Of a stretch of 64,000 nt of DNA, positions 18,110 to 28,050 are shown in pieces. The stretch is from Chlorobiota bacterium (lineage in GTDB: Bacteria > Bacteroidota > Ignavibacteria > Kapaibacteriales > NICIL-2). The translations under genes and the position numbers were made by a program. Positions within the stretch are counted from its first letter, which is position 1. Each line of letters begins with the position of its first letter. The stretch lies in contig JAOAGY010000009.1 in assembly GCA_026415505.1 (NCBI GenBank), positions 1 through 64,000 of the forward strand. The letters run 5' to 3'. Below the pieces are notes generated by a model, which saw only the letters and a list, made by a program, of their open reading frames with translations, was not told the DNA's origin and did not search any database.

Positions 18110-18868
18110 CTACAAGTTACTAAACCGACCTGCAACAACGGGCGATGCGTATTTCCGCAGCACCTGCAGTAACGCGCGGAAGTCCTTCGGATACTCCGCG
18201 ACAAACCGAACTCGCTCGCCACTGGCGGGATGAACGATGGCAATGCTCGATGCATGCAATGTGGCTCGCTCGATGATCGGGCGCTCCGGTTCATCCTTCG
18301 ACTTCTTGTATCGGTGCTTCAGTGCCGACATGTACACACCGTCGCCGACTCCGTAGAGCGGATCGACGAGCAACGGATGACCGATCGCTGCCATGTGCAC
18401 GCGCACTTGATGTTGCCGCCCGGTCACCGGCTGGCATTCGAGCAGCGTCGAACCGTTGAAGCGTTCGAGCACGCGCACGCGCGTGAGCGACTCTTTCCCG
18501 CGCGCCGATGGTATGACCTTTCCTGGTTTGGCTGGGTCAGCCATCAGCGGAATGTCCACGTCGAACTCGTCCGTTTCGACGACGCCGACAACGACGGCAT
18601 GGTAGATTTTTTCCACCGTGCGATGTTCGAACTGCAACGACAAATCCCGATGCGCTTCTGCAGTACGAGCAAAGACCATTGCACCGCTGGTGTCGTGATC
18701 GAGGCGGTGCACGACGAAAATCTCGCCGTAACGCCGACGGAGCCAATCGCGCACGTTCGGTAGATCGTGACGGAACCGGTCGGGCAGCGTATGCAACGAC
18801 GGCGGTTTGGCAATAGCGACGATCGCCTCGTCTTCGTGGAGAATCACTGGAACAGCGGCTTTTGCCAT
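18110..18868 (-). CDS. RluA-family pseudouridine synthase
   Basis: The 252-residue enzyme converts uridine to pseudouridine in rRNA or tRNA. The catalytic motif HRLDHDTSG carries Asp57, and the RluA-family segments KPPSLHTLP, EKIYHAVVVG and PVTGRQHQVRVHMAAIGHPLLVD are all recognisable. There is no N-terminal S4 domain, so it resembles the RluA/TruC subgroup rather than RluD. The target uridine cannot be named. Its start lies 25 nt inside the end of folD. Confidence 0.9.
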   Translation of the reverse strand: MAKAAVPVILHEDEAIVAIAKPPSLHTLPDRFRHDLPNVRDWLRRRYGEIFVVHRLDHDTSGAMVFARTAEAHRDLSLQFEHRTVEKIYHAVVVGVVETDEFDVDIPLMADPAKPGKVIPSARGKESLTRVRVLERFNGSTLLECQPVTGRQHQVRVHMAAIGHPLLVDPLYGVGDGVYMSALKHRYKKSKDEPERPIIERATLHASSIAIVHPASGERVRFVAEYPKDFRALLQVLRKYASPVVAGRFSNL

Positions 18869-19737
18869 GCGTTACCCTCTGCAGCGATGACAGTATTCCG
18901 AAGGAGCATCGCAATCGTCATCGGACCGACACCGCCCGGAACGGGTGTTATCGCCGATGCTTTCGGTGCGACACTTGCCCACTCGACGTCGCCGACGATG
19001 CGATAACCTTTCGGCGAGGACGGGTCCTCGATACGATTGATGCCGACATCCACCACGACGGCTCCATCGCGGACATCGTCGCCTGTGATGAACCCTGCAC
19101 GCCCGATTGCGACGATGAGCACATCGGCATTGCGCGTGAGCGCGCGCAGGTCTGCGGCTGCGCTGTGGCAGATCGTCACGACCGCATCGGCCCACTCGGC
19201 TTTTTGCACGAGCAGGTTCGCGATCGGTTTGCCCACGATGTTGCTCCGACCGACGACAACGACGTGTTTGCCGCGTACCGATTGCCTGTAGCGCCGAAGC
19301 AATTCGACGATTCCCGCAGGGGTGCACGGAACGAGCGTCGGTAGCCCCAGAACCAATCGCCCGACGTTGACTGGATGAAAGCCGTCCACGTCTTTCTGCG
19401 GATCGATCGTCTGCAGAATGTCGTCGGCGTTCACGTGCGGCGGCAGCGGCAGTTGAACCAAGATGCCGTGAATATCGGGGTCTGCGTTCCACCGTTGCAC
19501 GATACCGAGCACCTCTTCGTGCGTCGTCTCTGCTGGCAGATGCAAGACGGTCGAACGAATGCCGACGTGCTCGCAGGCACGACTTTTCGAGCGGACATAC
19601 GACAGCGATGCCGGGTTGTCACCGACGAGCAGCAGCGCGATATGCGGACGGATACCTCGCTGACCGAGCCGCGCGACCTCGGCACGCAGTTCCTGGTGAA
19701 TCTCGGCAGCCAGTGCTTTTCCGTCGAGCAGAATCAT
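18844..19737 (-). CDS. folD: Methylenetetrahydrofolate dehydrogenase/cyclohydrolase
   Basis: FolD (297 residues) oxidises 5,10-methylene-THF and hydrolyses the product to 10-formyl-THF, feeding purine and formyl-Met synthesis. The substrate motif [11 protein letters not shown] contains the conserved Tyr47 and catalytic Lys51; the second signature [11 protein letters not shown], and the Rossmann segment [17 protein letters not shown] plus [16 protein letters not shown], are intact. The ATG at 19737 overlaps the stop of the DUF255 gene (ATGA). Confidence 0.96.
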   Translation of the reverse strand: MILLDGKALAAEIHQELRAEVARLGQRGIRPHIALLLVGDNPASLSYVRSKSRACEHVGIRSTVLHLPAETTHEEVLGIVQRWNADPDIHGILVQLPLPPHVNADDILQTIDPQKDVDGFHPVNVGRLVLGLPTLVPCTPAGIVELLRRYRQSVRGKHVVVVGRSNIVGKPIANLLVQKAEWADAVVTICHSAAADLRALTRNADVLIVAIGRAGFITGDDVRDGAVVVDVGINRIEDPSSPKGYRIVGDVEWASVAPKASAITPVPGGVGPMTIAMLLRNTVIAAEGNAWQKPLFQ

Positions 19738-21776
19738 TGCACATCCGTTCGCTGATGGTTCGTTTGCGGCACGTTCGTCAGTGCGCGTTCGATTTCGTCC
19801 CAACCGACGATCGGCGGCGTGCACTCGGTCGCTGTGCAGATGGTTGCTTGCGGCGACATCCCGTCGGCGACCGTTTCGATCGTCACAAGCGTCAGCGGAT
19901 TGCAAGTGCGCTGCACGATTGCATGCAGTCGCTGCTTGTCATGAGCCGCAGCTCGGAATTCGATCGCACGTCCGTGCTCGGCGAGCAGCCACGCCGCCAA
20001 CATCGTCGAGTGCGAAGCAGGATCGGACGAAACCGTTCCCCCGTACCGCTCGAAAATGCGCATTGCACTCTGGCGGAAATGCTCGCCACCATCGAAGAAA
20101 CCGAGCGCAGTAGCAGTCCACGCAATCGCACCGACTGCCGATACCGTCGCACCGTCGGCGGCTTCCGTCACCGGCAGAACGTCGGCACTGGGAACGTTGA
20201 CCAGTACACCGTCGGCACCGACGAAATGCTGCTCGACCAAGGACAGAAGCTCGCGTGCGCGGTCGAAATAGCTGCGGGTGCCGGTAGCTTGGTACAGCTC
20301 GATCGCCGCCCATGCAGCAGTAGCCTGATCGTCGAGCGTCGCAAGCTGGGTCGGTTCGCCGTCGTACGAACAGTGAGCGAGCAATCCCGATGGCTGGCGG
20401 TGCGTTCGATCGAGATATGCCCACACACGCTCGGCACGCTCGACGAACCACCTCTCGCCGAACACACGTCCGGCTCGCGCCAATGCCAGCGCAGCGAGTG
20501 CATTCCAATCGCAGAGCACTTTGTCGTCGCGCATCGGACGCTGTCGCTTTGCACGCGCCGCGTACAACTGCTGGCGAATCGGTTCCCACCACGCAAAAAA
20601 TTCGTCGAGACTCTCACCGCCGAGCCGCTCGAGAACATCATCGGTGCCGGAGCCGGCGAAGAGAATGTTTCGCCCTGTCGGTTTACCGGTCGCTTCGTCG
20701 TGTGCGTTGCCATCCGGATGCACCGAAAATGCGACGGCGAACCGATCGAGATCATCCGGACCAAGAAGCGCCGCCAGCTCTTCGTAGCGCCACTGATAGA
20801 ACGCACCTTCCCCCTCGGCAGTGTCGGCATCTTCCGATGCAGCGAAGGCACCGCAATCGAGCACCATTTCGGCATCGAGATAGCGTGCGATATCCCAAGC
20901 GGTGCGGCGGAACAGCTCGTTGCCACCGAGTGCGGCTGACTCGGCATAAACGAGCAGAAGCAGTGCTTGGTCGTAGAGCATTTTTTCGAAGTGCGGCAGA
21001 AACCACCGCCGATCGGTCGAATAGCGATGGAAGCCGCCACCGACGTGATCCCACAATCCGCCCCACCGCATAGCTTCGAGCGTGCGGAAAACCATGCGGC
21101 GCCCATCCGCATCGCCGCTGGCTTGGCTCCATGCGAGCAGAAACCACAATGCTGCGGGCATCGGGAATTTCGGCTGATGACCGAAGCCGCCGTACTCCGG
21201 ATCGAAGGCACGCCGAAATGTCTCCGCAGCATGCCGACAGGTCTCGAGCGTGATACGACCGCGATCGGCACTGCGAAGATGGTCGGCGATGCGTCGCATG
21301 ACTTCGCGGGCATTCGATACGAGCCGCTCGCGGTCGGTCTGCCACAGTTCTGCGATGCGTTCGAGCAGTTCGATGAGCCCGATGCGATACGGCGTGCTGC
21401 GCTTGGGGAAATACGTCCCGACGAACACCACCTCTTTGTCCGGCGTGAGAACGACGGTCAGCGGCCAACCCCCATGCCCCGTCATCGCTTGACACACGCT
21501 CATGTACACTGCGTCGATGTCGGGTCGTTCTTCGCGATCGACTTTGACGGGAACATACCACCGATCGAGAATCGCAGCGACCTGGTCATCGGCGAACGAT
21601 TCGTGTTCCATCACATGGCACCAGTGGCACGACGAATAACCGATGCTCAGGAACACGAGCTTGTCTTCGCGCCTGGCGTGCTCGAAAACCTCGTCGCTCC
21701 ACGGGTGCCAGGGAACGGGATTGTGTGCGTGCTGACGCAAGTACAGCGAGCGTTCCGTTGCGAGTGCATTCGGCAT
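19734..21776 (-). CDS. DUF255 thioredoxin-domain protein (YyaL/SPATA20-like)
   Basis: This 680-residue protein has an N-terminal thioredoxin-like domain with the family hallmark [18 protein letters not shown] (CHWC at 50-53), and a large (alpha/alpha)6 barrel like those of cellobiose epimerases and N-acylglucosamine epimerases (for example [23 protein letters not shown] and [14 protein letters not shown]). The family is widespread but its reaction is unestablished. The conserved [10 protein letters not shown] segment is present. It lies between the threonine dehydrogenase gene (7 nt gap) and folD (ATGA overlap). No signal peptide is visible, so it is cytoplasmic. Confidence 0.9.
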   Translation of the reverse strand: MPNALATERSLYLRQHAHNPVPWHPWSDEVFEHARREDKLVFLSIGYSSCHWCHVMEHESFADDQVAAILDRWYVPVKVDREERPDIDAVYMSVCQAMTGHGGWPLTVVLTPDKEVVFVGTYFPKRSTPYRIGLIELLERIAELWQTDRERLVSNAREVMRRIADHLRSADRGRITLETCRHAAETFRRAFDPEYGGFGHQPKFPMPAALWFLLAWSQASGDADGRRMVFRTLEAMRWGGLWDHVGGGFHRYSTDRRWFLPHFEKMLYDQALLLLVYAESAALGGNELFRRTAWDIARYLDAEMVLDCGAFAASEDADTAEGEGAFYQWRYEELAALLGPDDLDRFAVAFSVHPDGNAHDEATGKPTGRNILFAGSGTDDVLERLGGESLDEFFAWWEPIRQQLYAARAKRQRPMRDDKVLCDWNALAALALARAGRVFGERWFVERAERVWAYLDRTHRQPSGLLAHCSYDGEPTQLATLDDQATAAWAAIELYQATGTRSYFDRARELLSLVEQHFVGADGVLVNVPSADVLPVTEAADGATVSAVGAIAWTATALGFFDGGEHFRQSAMRIFERYGGTVSSDPASHSTMLAAWLLAEHGRAIEFRAAAHDKQRLHAIVQRTCNPLTLVTIETVADGMSPQATICTATECTPPIVGWDEIERALTNVPQTNHQRTDVQ

Positions 21777-21783
21777 GATGCAA

Positions 21784-22821
21784 TCAGCGACGTTCCGTTG
21801 TTTCGACGCTCGCGTATCGGCGCGTGACTGCCGGCACCAAGTACTCGGCGAATGCACGTTCGAAGTCGTACTGCGGCTGCCATCCCCAGTCGTGACGTGC
21901 GGCAGAATCGTCCACATCGGCACACCACGAATCGACGATCGCTTGTCGGTGCACATCGGGAGCGAATTCGATCGAAGCGTCGGGGAAATATCGGCGCACC
22001 GCCGCCGCAATCTCGGCAGCGGTCGGTGCGAATGCACCGATGTTGTAAACGCGCCGCGAGAGCCGCTCGACGGGTGCTTCTGCAAGTTGAAGCAACGCTC
22101 GCACGCCATCGGGCATCGCCATAAACGGGATTTGCGTGTCCGGGCGGACAAAGCAAGCATACGGCTCGCCGCGAGCTGCTGCATGGAGCATTTCCGGTGC
22201 GTAGTCGCTCGTGCCGCCTGTCGGAAGCGTGTCGGCACTGATGAGTCCGGGAAAACGGAGCGCACGAAAATCCACACGCGGCTTCTCACCGGAGAGCCGA
22301 CGATAAAAACTGCTGTAGTAAATGCCGAGCCGTTCGCAATGAAGCTTTGCGATGCCGTAGAGCGTCTGTGGCTCCAACGCATCGTTTTCGCGGACACGAC
22401 CGCAGCGCACTTTGTCGTCGAGCGAGGCAAAACCGTACACAGCGATCGTACTGGGGAACAGCACGCGTACCGAACGATCGTGGCGACGACCGAGCATCTG
22501 CGCAAGCTCCAATACGTTCAACGTTCCCTCGACGTTGACACGATGCGCAGCTACCGGATCGCGTTCGGCAGCAGTCGAGAGAACTGCAGCCAAGTGGAAG
22601 ATGCGCTCGATCGGGTATTCGGCAGCAGCGCGGACGAATGCTGGATCGGTCACATCGCCATCGCGACCGTGCAGCACTGCGACGCAACGCTCGGCTATGT
22701 TCGATGGCAGCGGTCGCAGATCGGTTGCGACAATCGCGACCTCGGCGTCGGCGAGCGCCTCGATGAGTGCATGTCCCATTTCGCCGCCGGCACCGGTGAT
22801 GAGAATTGTCGGTGTGGACAT
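21784..22821 (-). CDS. L-threonine 3-dehydrogenase, SDR type
   Basis: The 345-residue extended SDR protein has the NAD motif TGAGGEMG (residues 9-16), the ATDLRP acidic loop and the catalytic pair Tyr155-Lys159 (YGIAK). The C-terminal half matches the epimerase-like threonine dehydrogenases of Bacteroidota and psychrophilic Flavobacterium: [20 protein letters not shown], then [22 protein letters not shown]. These oxidise L-threonine to 2-amino-3-ketobutyrate with NAD+. The specificity is inferred from motif resemblance; a sugar-nucleotide epimerase remains possible. It is the first gene of a seven-gene operon, with a promoter -7 element 24 nt upstream. Confidence 0.83.
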   Translation of the reverse strand: MSTPTILITGAGGEMGHALIEALADAEVAIVATDLRPLPSNIAERCVAVLHGRDGDVTDPAFVRAAAEYPIERIFHLAAVLSTAAERDPVAAHRVNVEGTLNVLELAQMLGRRHDRSVRVLFPSTIAVYGFASLDDKVRCGRVRENDALEPQTLYGIAKLHCERLGIYYSSFYRRLSGEKPRVDFRALRFPGLISADTLPTGGTSDYAPEMLHAAARGEPYACFVRPDTQIPFMAMPDGVRALLQLAEAPVERLSRRVYNIGAFAPTAAEIAAAVRRYFPDASIEFAPDVHRQAIVDSWCADVDDSAARHDWGWQPQYDFERAFAEYLVPAVTRRYASVETTERR

Positions 22822-22845
22822 TCGACACTGTGGTTGGTTGGCGTG

Positions 22846-22853
22846 CAAAAATA
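22846..22853 (-). promoter_or_regulatory. Promoter -7 element for TDH operon
   Basis: TATTTTTG matches TAnnTTTG and lies 24 nt before the ATG of the threonine dehydrogenase gene, in the short gap after the DUF2851 stop. No clear -33 TTG is visible. Confidence 0.5.
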
Positions 22854-22872
22854 GAACGCCGCTTGCAGCCGG

Positions 22873-23892
22873 TCAGCGTTCGTCCTCGAGCAACGGCGGC
22901 TCTTCAGCCGATCGGTAAAAGTCGAGCGCCACGAGCGTCCCATAGCTGCGGAAGATTTCTCCGATCGTCGTCTCTGTCGGTCGGCGCATCAGTTCGAGCA
23001 AACCTTGCTGTTGCCAAACGTACTTCTGCGGCATGTCGGGATAGCGGCGACCGATCACACCGTAGCGGCATGTTGCCGGTGCGCTCCAGTACCATGTGAA
23101 CACACCGATACGATCGGCGTCGGAAGCGAGCACACATGCCGACGGCAACACACAGTTGGTCATGATCTCACCGCGAAGATGAGTGCCTTCGTCGGCGATC
23201 GATCGTGTGGACAGCTCCGCAAGCCGTTTGGCGACGTCGGCGACACTGCGCAGCACAAGCGACTCCAAAAACCGCACGTGTTCGGATTCGGCAGCCCGTG
23301 CAGCAATGCGATCGAGCTGGGCTGCCGCATACGCCGGACGCCGCTGCTTTTCGGCAAAGCGACGAAGAAACGCTCGAACCGAGAGAGCGAATCCTTCCTT
23401 GACCGACCGCATGTGGAAATACGCGACGTGCTCGGTGCTCATCCGGAGGAGCCTCGCCAGCGCATAGCTCTGCACTTCTTCGAGCGGCACATGGTGCGGC
23501 AAATCCGCGCGATGCTGCTCCACGATCGCCGCAAGCTCGTCGGCAGGAACGACGACCGCTTCGGGCAGATCGTCCCCTTCCGCATCGCATTCGATCACGG
23601 CGTGGAGCACGACGCGACGATACTCCGCGCGGCTACTGTGCCCGTGCTGGCGCCAATAACTGCGGCGTTTGTCGAACTCGATCGAACCGGTGAGAACGCT
23701 TGCATCGAGCATGATCGCAGCACCCAGAAAATCCGGTCCTTCGTGCGGGTTGAGCATGCCGGGCGACAGTATCTGCAACCGTCTGCCCGATACGGTTCGA
23801 TGAACGCGAGAAGGATCGCTCATCCACCGATGAACGGCAGCGTGCAATTCCGATTCGTGTCGGGACACGATTGCTTCGATGTCCTGGTTCAT
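22873..23892 (-). CDS. DUF2851 family protein
   Basis: The 339-residue protein shows the DUF2851 pattern: LQILSPGMLNPHEGPDFLGA near residue 42, then GSIEFDKRRSYWRQHGH and VVLHAVIECD. This family is common in Bacteroidota and Chlorobiota and has no known function; the clustered histidine, aspartate and glutamate residues suggest a metal-dependent enzyme, which is inference. In most members the first motif reads VEIH, whereas here it is IEFD. The start codon overlaps the pyrF stop (ATGA). It is last in an operon with mtaB, truA, a peptidase and pyrF. Confidence 0.85.
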   Translation of the reverse strand: MNQDIEAIVSRHESELHAAVHRWMSDPSRVHRTVSGRRLQILSPGMLNPHEGPDFLGAAIMLDASVLTGSIEFDKRRSYWRQHGHSSRAEYRRVVLHAVIECDAEGDDLPEAVVVPADELAAIVEQHRADLPHHVPLEEVQSYALARLLRMSTEHVAYFHMRSVKEGFALSVRAFLRRFAEKQRRPAYAAAQLDRIAARAAESEHVRFLESLVLRSVADVAKRLAELSTRSIADEGTHLRGEIMTNCVLPSACVLASDADRIGVFTWYWSAPATCRYGVIGRRYPDMPQKYVWQQQGLLELMRRPTETTIGEIFRSYGTLVALDFYRSAEEPPLLEDER

Positions 23893-24668
23893 CGCGTTGC
23901 AAGCAAGCGTCGGTACCGATCGAGCACTGCGGCGAACTCTCCTGCCGTGCCGCCAGCGAAACGTTCGTGCAGCGCGCGCGAAACATTGACGAGCATGATA
24001 CCGCCGGCATTTGCATCGAGGACAGCAGCGATGTCGCCGCCTTGCGCACCGACGCCAGGAACGAGCAGTGGCACGTCACTGCCGACGATCTTCCGGACTG
24101 CCGCCAAAAGTTCGGCACGAGTGGCTCCGACCACATAACCGAGTCGATCGCGCCACTCGGTCCGGTCGAACGTCCGAACGACATGCTCGTACAACGGCAC
24201 TCCCCCGCAGTCGAGCATTTGGAAATCGTCGGCACCGGAATTGGACGTCACCGCCAGCACGAACGCGAGCTGCTCTGGCGTGCGCACGAACGGCTCGACG
24301 GCATCGCGTCCCATGTACGGATTGACCGTTACGGCATCGGCACCGAGCCGAGCAAAAAGCGCGTGCGCATAGGCTTCTGCAGTCGAGCCGATGTCGGCTC
24401 TCTTGGCATCCACGATGACGTAGCGACGTTCGGGAACCGATGCGATCAACTCTGCGAGCGCATCGAAGCCGGCTCCACCGTGGGCTTCGAAGAACGCGCT
24501 GTTGAACTTGAACGCGGCGCAGTAATCGCTGGCGATTCGGACGAGTGTTCGTCCCGCTTCGATCAGTGCATCGGGCGAGCGATAGACGTCGAGCGGCGGA
24601 TCGAACCCGACGCAGAGATACGTTCCCGCATCGGCGATCGCTGCGACGAGTTTTTCTCTGCTCGTCAT
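23889..24668 (-). CDS. pyrF: Orotidine 5'-phosphate decarboxylase
   Basis: PyrF (259 residues) makes UMP from OMP. The sequence fits the type 2 subfamily: CVGFDPPLD near residue 19, AAFKFNSAFFEAHG, and the catalytic DAKRADIGSTA segment with Lys89 flanked by Asp87 and Asp92. The phosphate-binding end reads LVPGVGAQGGD. The open frame continues upstream but homology starts at MTSREKLV, where the ATG overlaps the stop of the M48 peptidase gene. Confidence 0.95.
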   Translation of the reverse strand: MTSREKLVAAIADAGTYLCVGFDPPLDVYRSPDALIEAGRTLVRIASDYCAAFKFNSAFFEAHGGAGFDALAELIASVPERRYVIVDAKRADIGSTAEAYAHALFARLGADAVTVNPYMGRDAVEPFVRTPEQLAFVLAVTSNSGADDFQMLDCGGVPLYEHVVRTFDRTEWRDRLGYVVGATRAELLAAVRKIVGSDVPLLVPGVGAQGGDIAAVLDANAGGIMLVNVSRALHERFAGGTAGEFAAVLDRYRRLLATR

Positions 24669-25459
24669 GGCAAGAGTCTTTTGAGTTCCTGATACGGCTG
24701 CGAGCGGAGGTTCGCTTCGGTCGGCGGCGGCAGATTCGCTTTGCGCACGCGTTCGGCGTTGGCTTCGATGCGGTCCTGCGGCAGAGGATGCGTGCTCAAC
24801 AAACGCTCGATCGCACCGCCGCTGCGGCTTTTGATTTTCTCGAAGAAAAAGCCGAGCGCTCCCGGATACCACCGCGTCGTTTGCAAGTAGCGGAACGAGT
24901 ACTCGTCGCTTTCGGCTTCGTCGTCGCGACTGTTTTTGAGCAGCGCCAATCCGACGAAGAGATTCGCGGCAAGCTCGGTCGTGCGCGAAGAGTTGTTCCC
25001 CAATGCGATGTCGAGCAACAGTTGCGCGCCGAGCGCTTTCGTCATGCGTTTGGTCGCGTGGCGCCGTTCGGCATGAGCGATCTCGTGTCCGAGCACTGCT
25101 GCGAGCGTCGCTTCGTTGTCCACCACCTTCATCAAGCCAGTGTACACGTAGATGTAACCGCCGGGCGTGCAGAACGCGTTGAGCGTGTTCGGATCGTTGA
25201 TGATGCTGACCTTGTAAGCGAAGCGATCGCGATACTCCACCAGCGGCGAGCGAATGATTTCGTTGACCATCGCTTGCACCGCCGATCGCACGCGCTCGTC
25301 GTTCAAGACCGGGTATTCGCGCGGATTGCGGCGAATTTCCTGGTCGAGATTGGCACCGAGCTGCGCATCGTACGACGCCGGAAAGATGTTGACACCGCAC
25401 GTGACCGCACCGATCGTCACTGCAATGGCAATCGCTGCACGCAAGAGAATCTGCTTCAT
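24665..25459 (-). CDS. M48-family zinc metallopeptidase, exported
   Basis: The 264-residue protein has a hydrophobic signal segment (1-20) followed by Cys21, which could be a lipoprotein cleavage site (AVTC) although the lipobox is weak. The catalytic HEIAH is at 125-129, with a downstream EAESDEYS segment supplying the third zinc ligand. It resembles BepA/YfgC and LoiP-type peptidases that act on misfolded or misassembled outer-membrane proteins in the periplasm. There is no TPR domain. It is coupled by ATGA overlaps to truA upstream and pyrF downstream. Confidence 0.88.
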   Translation of the reverse strand: MKQILLRAAIAIAVTIGAVTCGVNIFPASYDAQLGANLDQEIRRNPREYPVLNDERVRSAVQAMVNEIIRSPLVEYRDRFAYKVSIINDPNTLNAFCTPGGYIYVYTGLMKVVDNEATLAAVLGHEIAHAERRHATKRMTKALGAQLLLDIALGNNSSRTTELAANLFVGLALLKNSRDDEAESDEYSFRYLQTTRWYPGALGFFFEKIKSRSGGAIERLLSTHPLPQDRIEANAERVRKANLPPPTEANLRSQPYQELKRLLP

Positions 25460-26241
25460 CGTTCCTCGCAGTTGGAGTGAAACGTCACACCGAGCCGAGC
25501 AGGATATTCGACCGATTCGAAGACCAAGCCGTGTGGTGGCGCCAGCGGACTCGCGTGCCGGCGATCGCAGAGCCGGAGTGCGTCGGCGATCTCGTCGAGC
25601 GTGCGTTTGCCGCGCGCACAATCGAGCATCGCACCGACGAGCGCACGCACCATGCCGTACACGAACCGATTGGCAGTGATGACCAGCCGAAAGCGCCCTC
25701 CGCCGAGATCGTGCCACGTGCACTGCTCAACGGTGCAAATGTACGAGCGCTGTTCGGGGTTGAGCTTCGAAAAGGTCGTAAAGTCGTGCGTGCCGAGAAA
25801 AACGCCGGCACACTGCTGCAAAACGTCCTCGCGAAACGGTGCGCACTGATGCCAGGTGTAGCGCCGCAGAAGCGGATCGTCGCAGCGGGAAATCGTGTAG
25901 CTGTACGTGCGGCGAAGGGCATCGTAGCGCGCGTGGAACGTGCAATCCTGGCGAAGATGAACACCGACGACGCGGACGTCGTCCGGCAGCACGCCGTTGA
26001 AGGCTCGCTGGATTCGATCGAGCGGAATTCGATCGGCTCGCTCCAAACGCGCATGAACGACCATGCCGCGCGCGTGAACGCCAGCATCGGTGCGCCCCGC
26101 AGCAACGATCGTCGTCCGTTCGCCGTAGAGTCGCTCGACTGCTGCTGTGAGGACTTCCTCGACCGTTCGTCCGTTCGGCTGGCGTTGCATGCCGACGAAA
26201 TCGGTTCCGTCGTAGGCGATTTTGAGTACGAGCGTTTTCAC
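25456..26241 (-). CDS. truA: tRNA pseudouridine(38-40) synthase TruA
   Basis: TruA (261 residues) isomerises uridines 38-40 in the anticodon arm of tRNAs. The catalytic Asp52 lies in AAGRTDAGVHA, and the family segments IAYDGTDFVGMQRQPNGRT and FLGTHDFTTFSK, then VYGMVRALVGAMLD, are intact. The most likely start is a GTG at 26241, which gives MKTLVLKIAYDG and lies 7 nt after the mtaB stop. Grouping with the tRNA-modifying mtaB supports a tRNA-maturation role. Confidence 0.94.
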   Translation of the reverse strand: MKTLVLKIAYDGTDFVGMQRQPNGRTVEEVLTAAVERLYGERTTIVAAGRTDAGVHARGMVVHARLERADRIPLDRIQRAFNGVLPDDVRVVGVHLRQDCTFHARYDALRRTYSYTISRCDDPLLRRYTWHQCAPFREDVLQQCAGVFLGTHDFTTFSKLNPEQRSYICTVEQCTWHDLGGGRFRLVITANRFVYGMVRALVGAMLDCARGKRTLDEIADALRLCDRRHASPLAPPHGLVFESVEYPARLGVTFHSNCEER

Positions 26242-26248
26242 CGCCGCT

Positions 26249-27589
26249 TTATGCGACAACCGGCAGTGCGATGTAGTGCGGCTGGCTCGGTCGCGTCGAG
26301 TGGGCTGCAGCACGCAGCAACGCACCGTCGAAGCGTTCGATCGCGACTTCCACAGCTTCTCCTTCGGTGGCATCGGGCACGACGACGCGACAGTAGTTTT
26401 CCGAGTAACCGACCCAGCCGCCTGCGGCGACGTCGTAGGATTCCACCAGCACCGTCAATCGTACCCCGACGTTGCTCTGGTAAAAGTCGCGGCGTTTGTT
26501 CTCGCCGAGCTGACGCAAACGAGCCGTGCGCTCTTTGCGGACGCGAAGCGGAACACGATCGTGGTAGTGTGCGGCATCGGTGCGTTCCCGCTCGCTGTAG
26601 GTGAACACGTGCAAGTACGAAATCGGCAGCGACGCAATGAATGCATACGTTTCCTCGAAGTGACGGTCGGTCTCACCGGGAAACCCCGTCAGGACGTCCG
26701 CACCGATGCACGCATGCGGCATGAGCTCTTTGATCCGGTGCACGCGCTCGGCGTACAACTCGCGTTTGTAGCGCCGGCGCATGCGGCGTAGGATTTCCGG
26801 CGAACCGCTCTGGAGCGGCATGTGAAAGTGCGGACACACTTGCGGATGTTCGGCGATGAATTCGACGATGTCCGGATGCATGCGATTCGGCTCGACCGAA
26901 CTGAGTCGAAAGCGACAGCCGAGGTCGAGCGACACCAGGAGCTCGAGAACATCGAGCAAACGTTCGCCCGTCGGAGAGCGATACTCGCCGAGGTTGATGC
27001 CCGTCAGCACGATCTCCCGGTAGCCAGCCTTCGTCAAGCGCTCGACGTGATGGCTGATTTCGTCGAACGGCATGGAGCGACTTTTTCCCCGTGCATGCGG
27101 TATCGTGCAGAACGAACACGAATAGTCGCAGCCGTCTTGCAGCTTCAAGAATGCACGTGTGCGACTGTCGTGCTCGGAAAATGCCGCAGGAACGAACGCC
27201 ACATCGCGCGAGCGAAGATCGTCGCTGCACTCGACGATCGGACGGTCGGTCGTCAGTGCACGTTCGAGCAGCTCGCCGAGCGCGTGTTTTTCCGCATTGC
27301 CGACGACCAATCGCACACCGTCCATCCGAGCGATCGCCTCCGGATGCAGTTGCGCATAGCAGCCGGTGACGACGATCGCGGCATGCGGCGATCGGCGCAA
27401 CGCACGGCGCACGATCTTGTGGCATTCCCGGTCGGCAGTCTCGGTGACCGTGCACGTGTTGACGACGACGACGTCGGCATCGTCGCCGAACGGCACGATC
27501 GCATAACCGAGCTGTTCCAGTTGCCGTGCCAGCGCCGAGCTTTCGGCGTAGTTTTGCTTGCAACCGAATGTGTAGATGGCAGCTTTCAT
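26249..27589 (-). CDS. mtaB: tRNA t6A37 methylthiotransferase MtaB
   Basis: This 446-residue radical SAM enzyme adds a methylthio group to threonylcarbamoyl-A37 in ANN-decoding tRNAs. The N-terminal UPF0004 domain supplies Cys10, Cys46 and Cys77 for the auxiliary 4Fe-4S cluster; the radical SAM cluster motif CDYSCSFC holds Cys154, Cys158 and Cys161; a TRAM-type domain ends the protein. The first-residue pattern MKAAIYTFGCKQN is typical of MtaB. The ATG is only 5 nt after a TAATTTTG element, so the transcript may be leaderless. MiaB and RimO are relatives, but the sequence fits MtaB better. Confidence 0.92.
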   Translation of the reverse strand: MKAAIYTFGCKQNYAESSALARQLEQLGYAIVPFGDDADVVVVNTCTVTETADRECHKIVRRALRRSPHAAIVVTGCYAQLHPEAIARMDGVRLVVGNAEKHALGELLERALTTDRPIVECSDDLRSRDVAFVPAAFSEHDSRTRAFLKLQDGCDYSCSFCTIPHARGKSRSMPFDEISHHVERLTKAGYREIVLTGINLGEYRSPTGERLLDVLELLVSLDLGCRFRLSSVEPNRMHPDIVEFIAEHPQVCPHFHMPLQSGSPEILRRMRRRYKRELYAERVHRIKELMPHACIGADVLTGFPGETDRHFEETYAFIASLPISYLHVFTYSERERTDAAHYHDRVPLRVRKERTARLRQLGENKRRDFYQSNVGVRLTVLVESYDVAAGGWVGYSENYCRVVVPDATEGEAVEVAIERFDGALLRAAAHSTRPSQPHYIALPVVA

Positions 27590-27594
27590 CGTCG

Positions 27595-27602
27595 CAAAAT
27601 TA
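27595..27602 (-). promoter_or_regulatory. Promoter -7 element for mtaB operon
   Basis: TAATTTTG matches TAnnTTTG and is separated from the mtaB ATG by only 5 nt, implying a leaderless or nearly leaderless message. The -33 box is not clear. Confidence 0.45.
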
Positions 27603-27627
27603 GTCGCTTTCGCAGAAGCTCATCGGC

Positions 27628-28050
27628 ATGAAATCAGAAGTGCAGCGCAGCAGTGCGACAGTATCGGTCACCGTCACGTGCGATATGGCGGCATCGCTCG
27701 ACGGACACCGCATCCATCCGCTCTACTCGACGTTTTGGCTTGCATACCACGCCGAAGTCGCCGCGCGCAAAGCGATCGAGCCGTATTTCGACGAGGGCGA
27801 GAATGCCCTCGGTGCCGGAATCACGATCGAGCATCGCGCGATGTGTCCGATCGGCGCTCAGGTTCATGTGACCGCGACGGTGACCAGTGTCGAGGAAAAT
27901 CGCATCGTGTGCACTATCGTCGCGCGTACCGATCACGCAGAAATTGCACGCGGCACACAGACGCAAATCGTACTTCCGGCATCGGCAATCGAAGAAAAAA
28001 TCCGCTCCACCTACGCCCGACACGGTATCGAACTACCGCACCAACCCTAA
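27628..28050 (+). CDS. FlK-like hotdog thioesterase
   Basis: The 140-residue protein resembles the fluoroacetyl-CoA thioesterase FlK family. It contains HPLYSTFWLAYHAEVAARKAI and the later AGITIEHRAMCPIG. Thr35, Glu43 and His69 have exactly the spacing of the FlK catalytic triad Thr42-Glu50-His76. The biological substrate is probably a small acyl-CoA, since FlK-type members also occur in bacteria that never meet fluoroacetate. It is a single plus-strand gene, divergent from mtaB, and its last 18 nt overlap the convergent SET gene. Confidence 0.8.
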   Translation: MKSEVQRSSATVSVTVTCDMAASLDGHRIHPLYSTFWLAYHAEVAARKAIEPYFDEGENALGAGITIEHRAMCPIGAQVHVTATVTSVEENRIVCTIVARTDHAEIARGTQTQIVLPASAIEEKIRSTYARHGIELPHQP

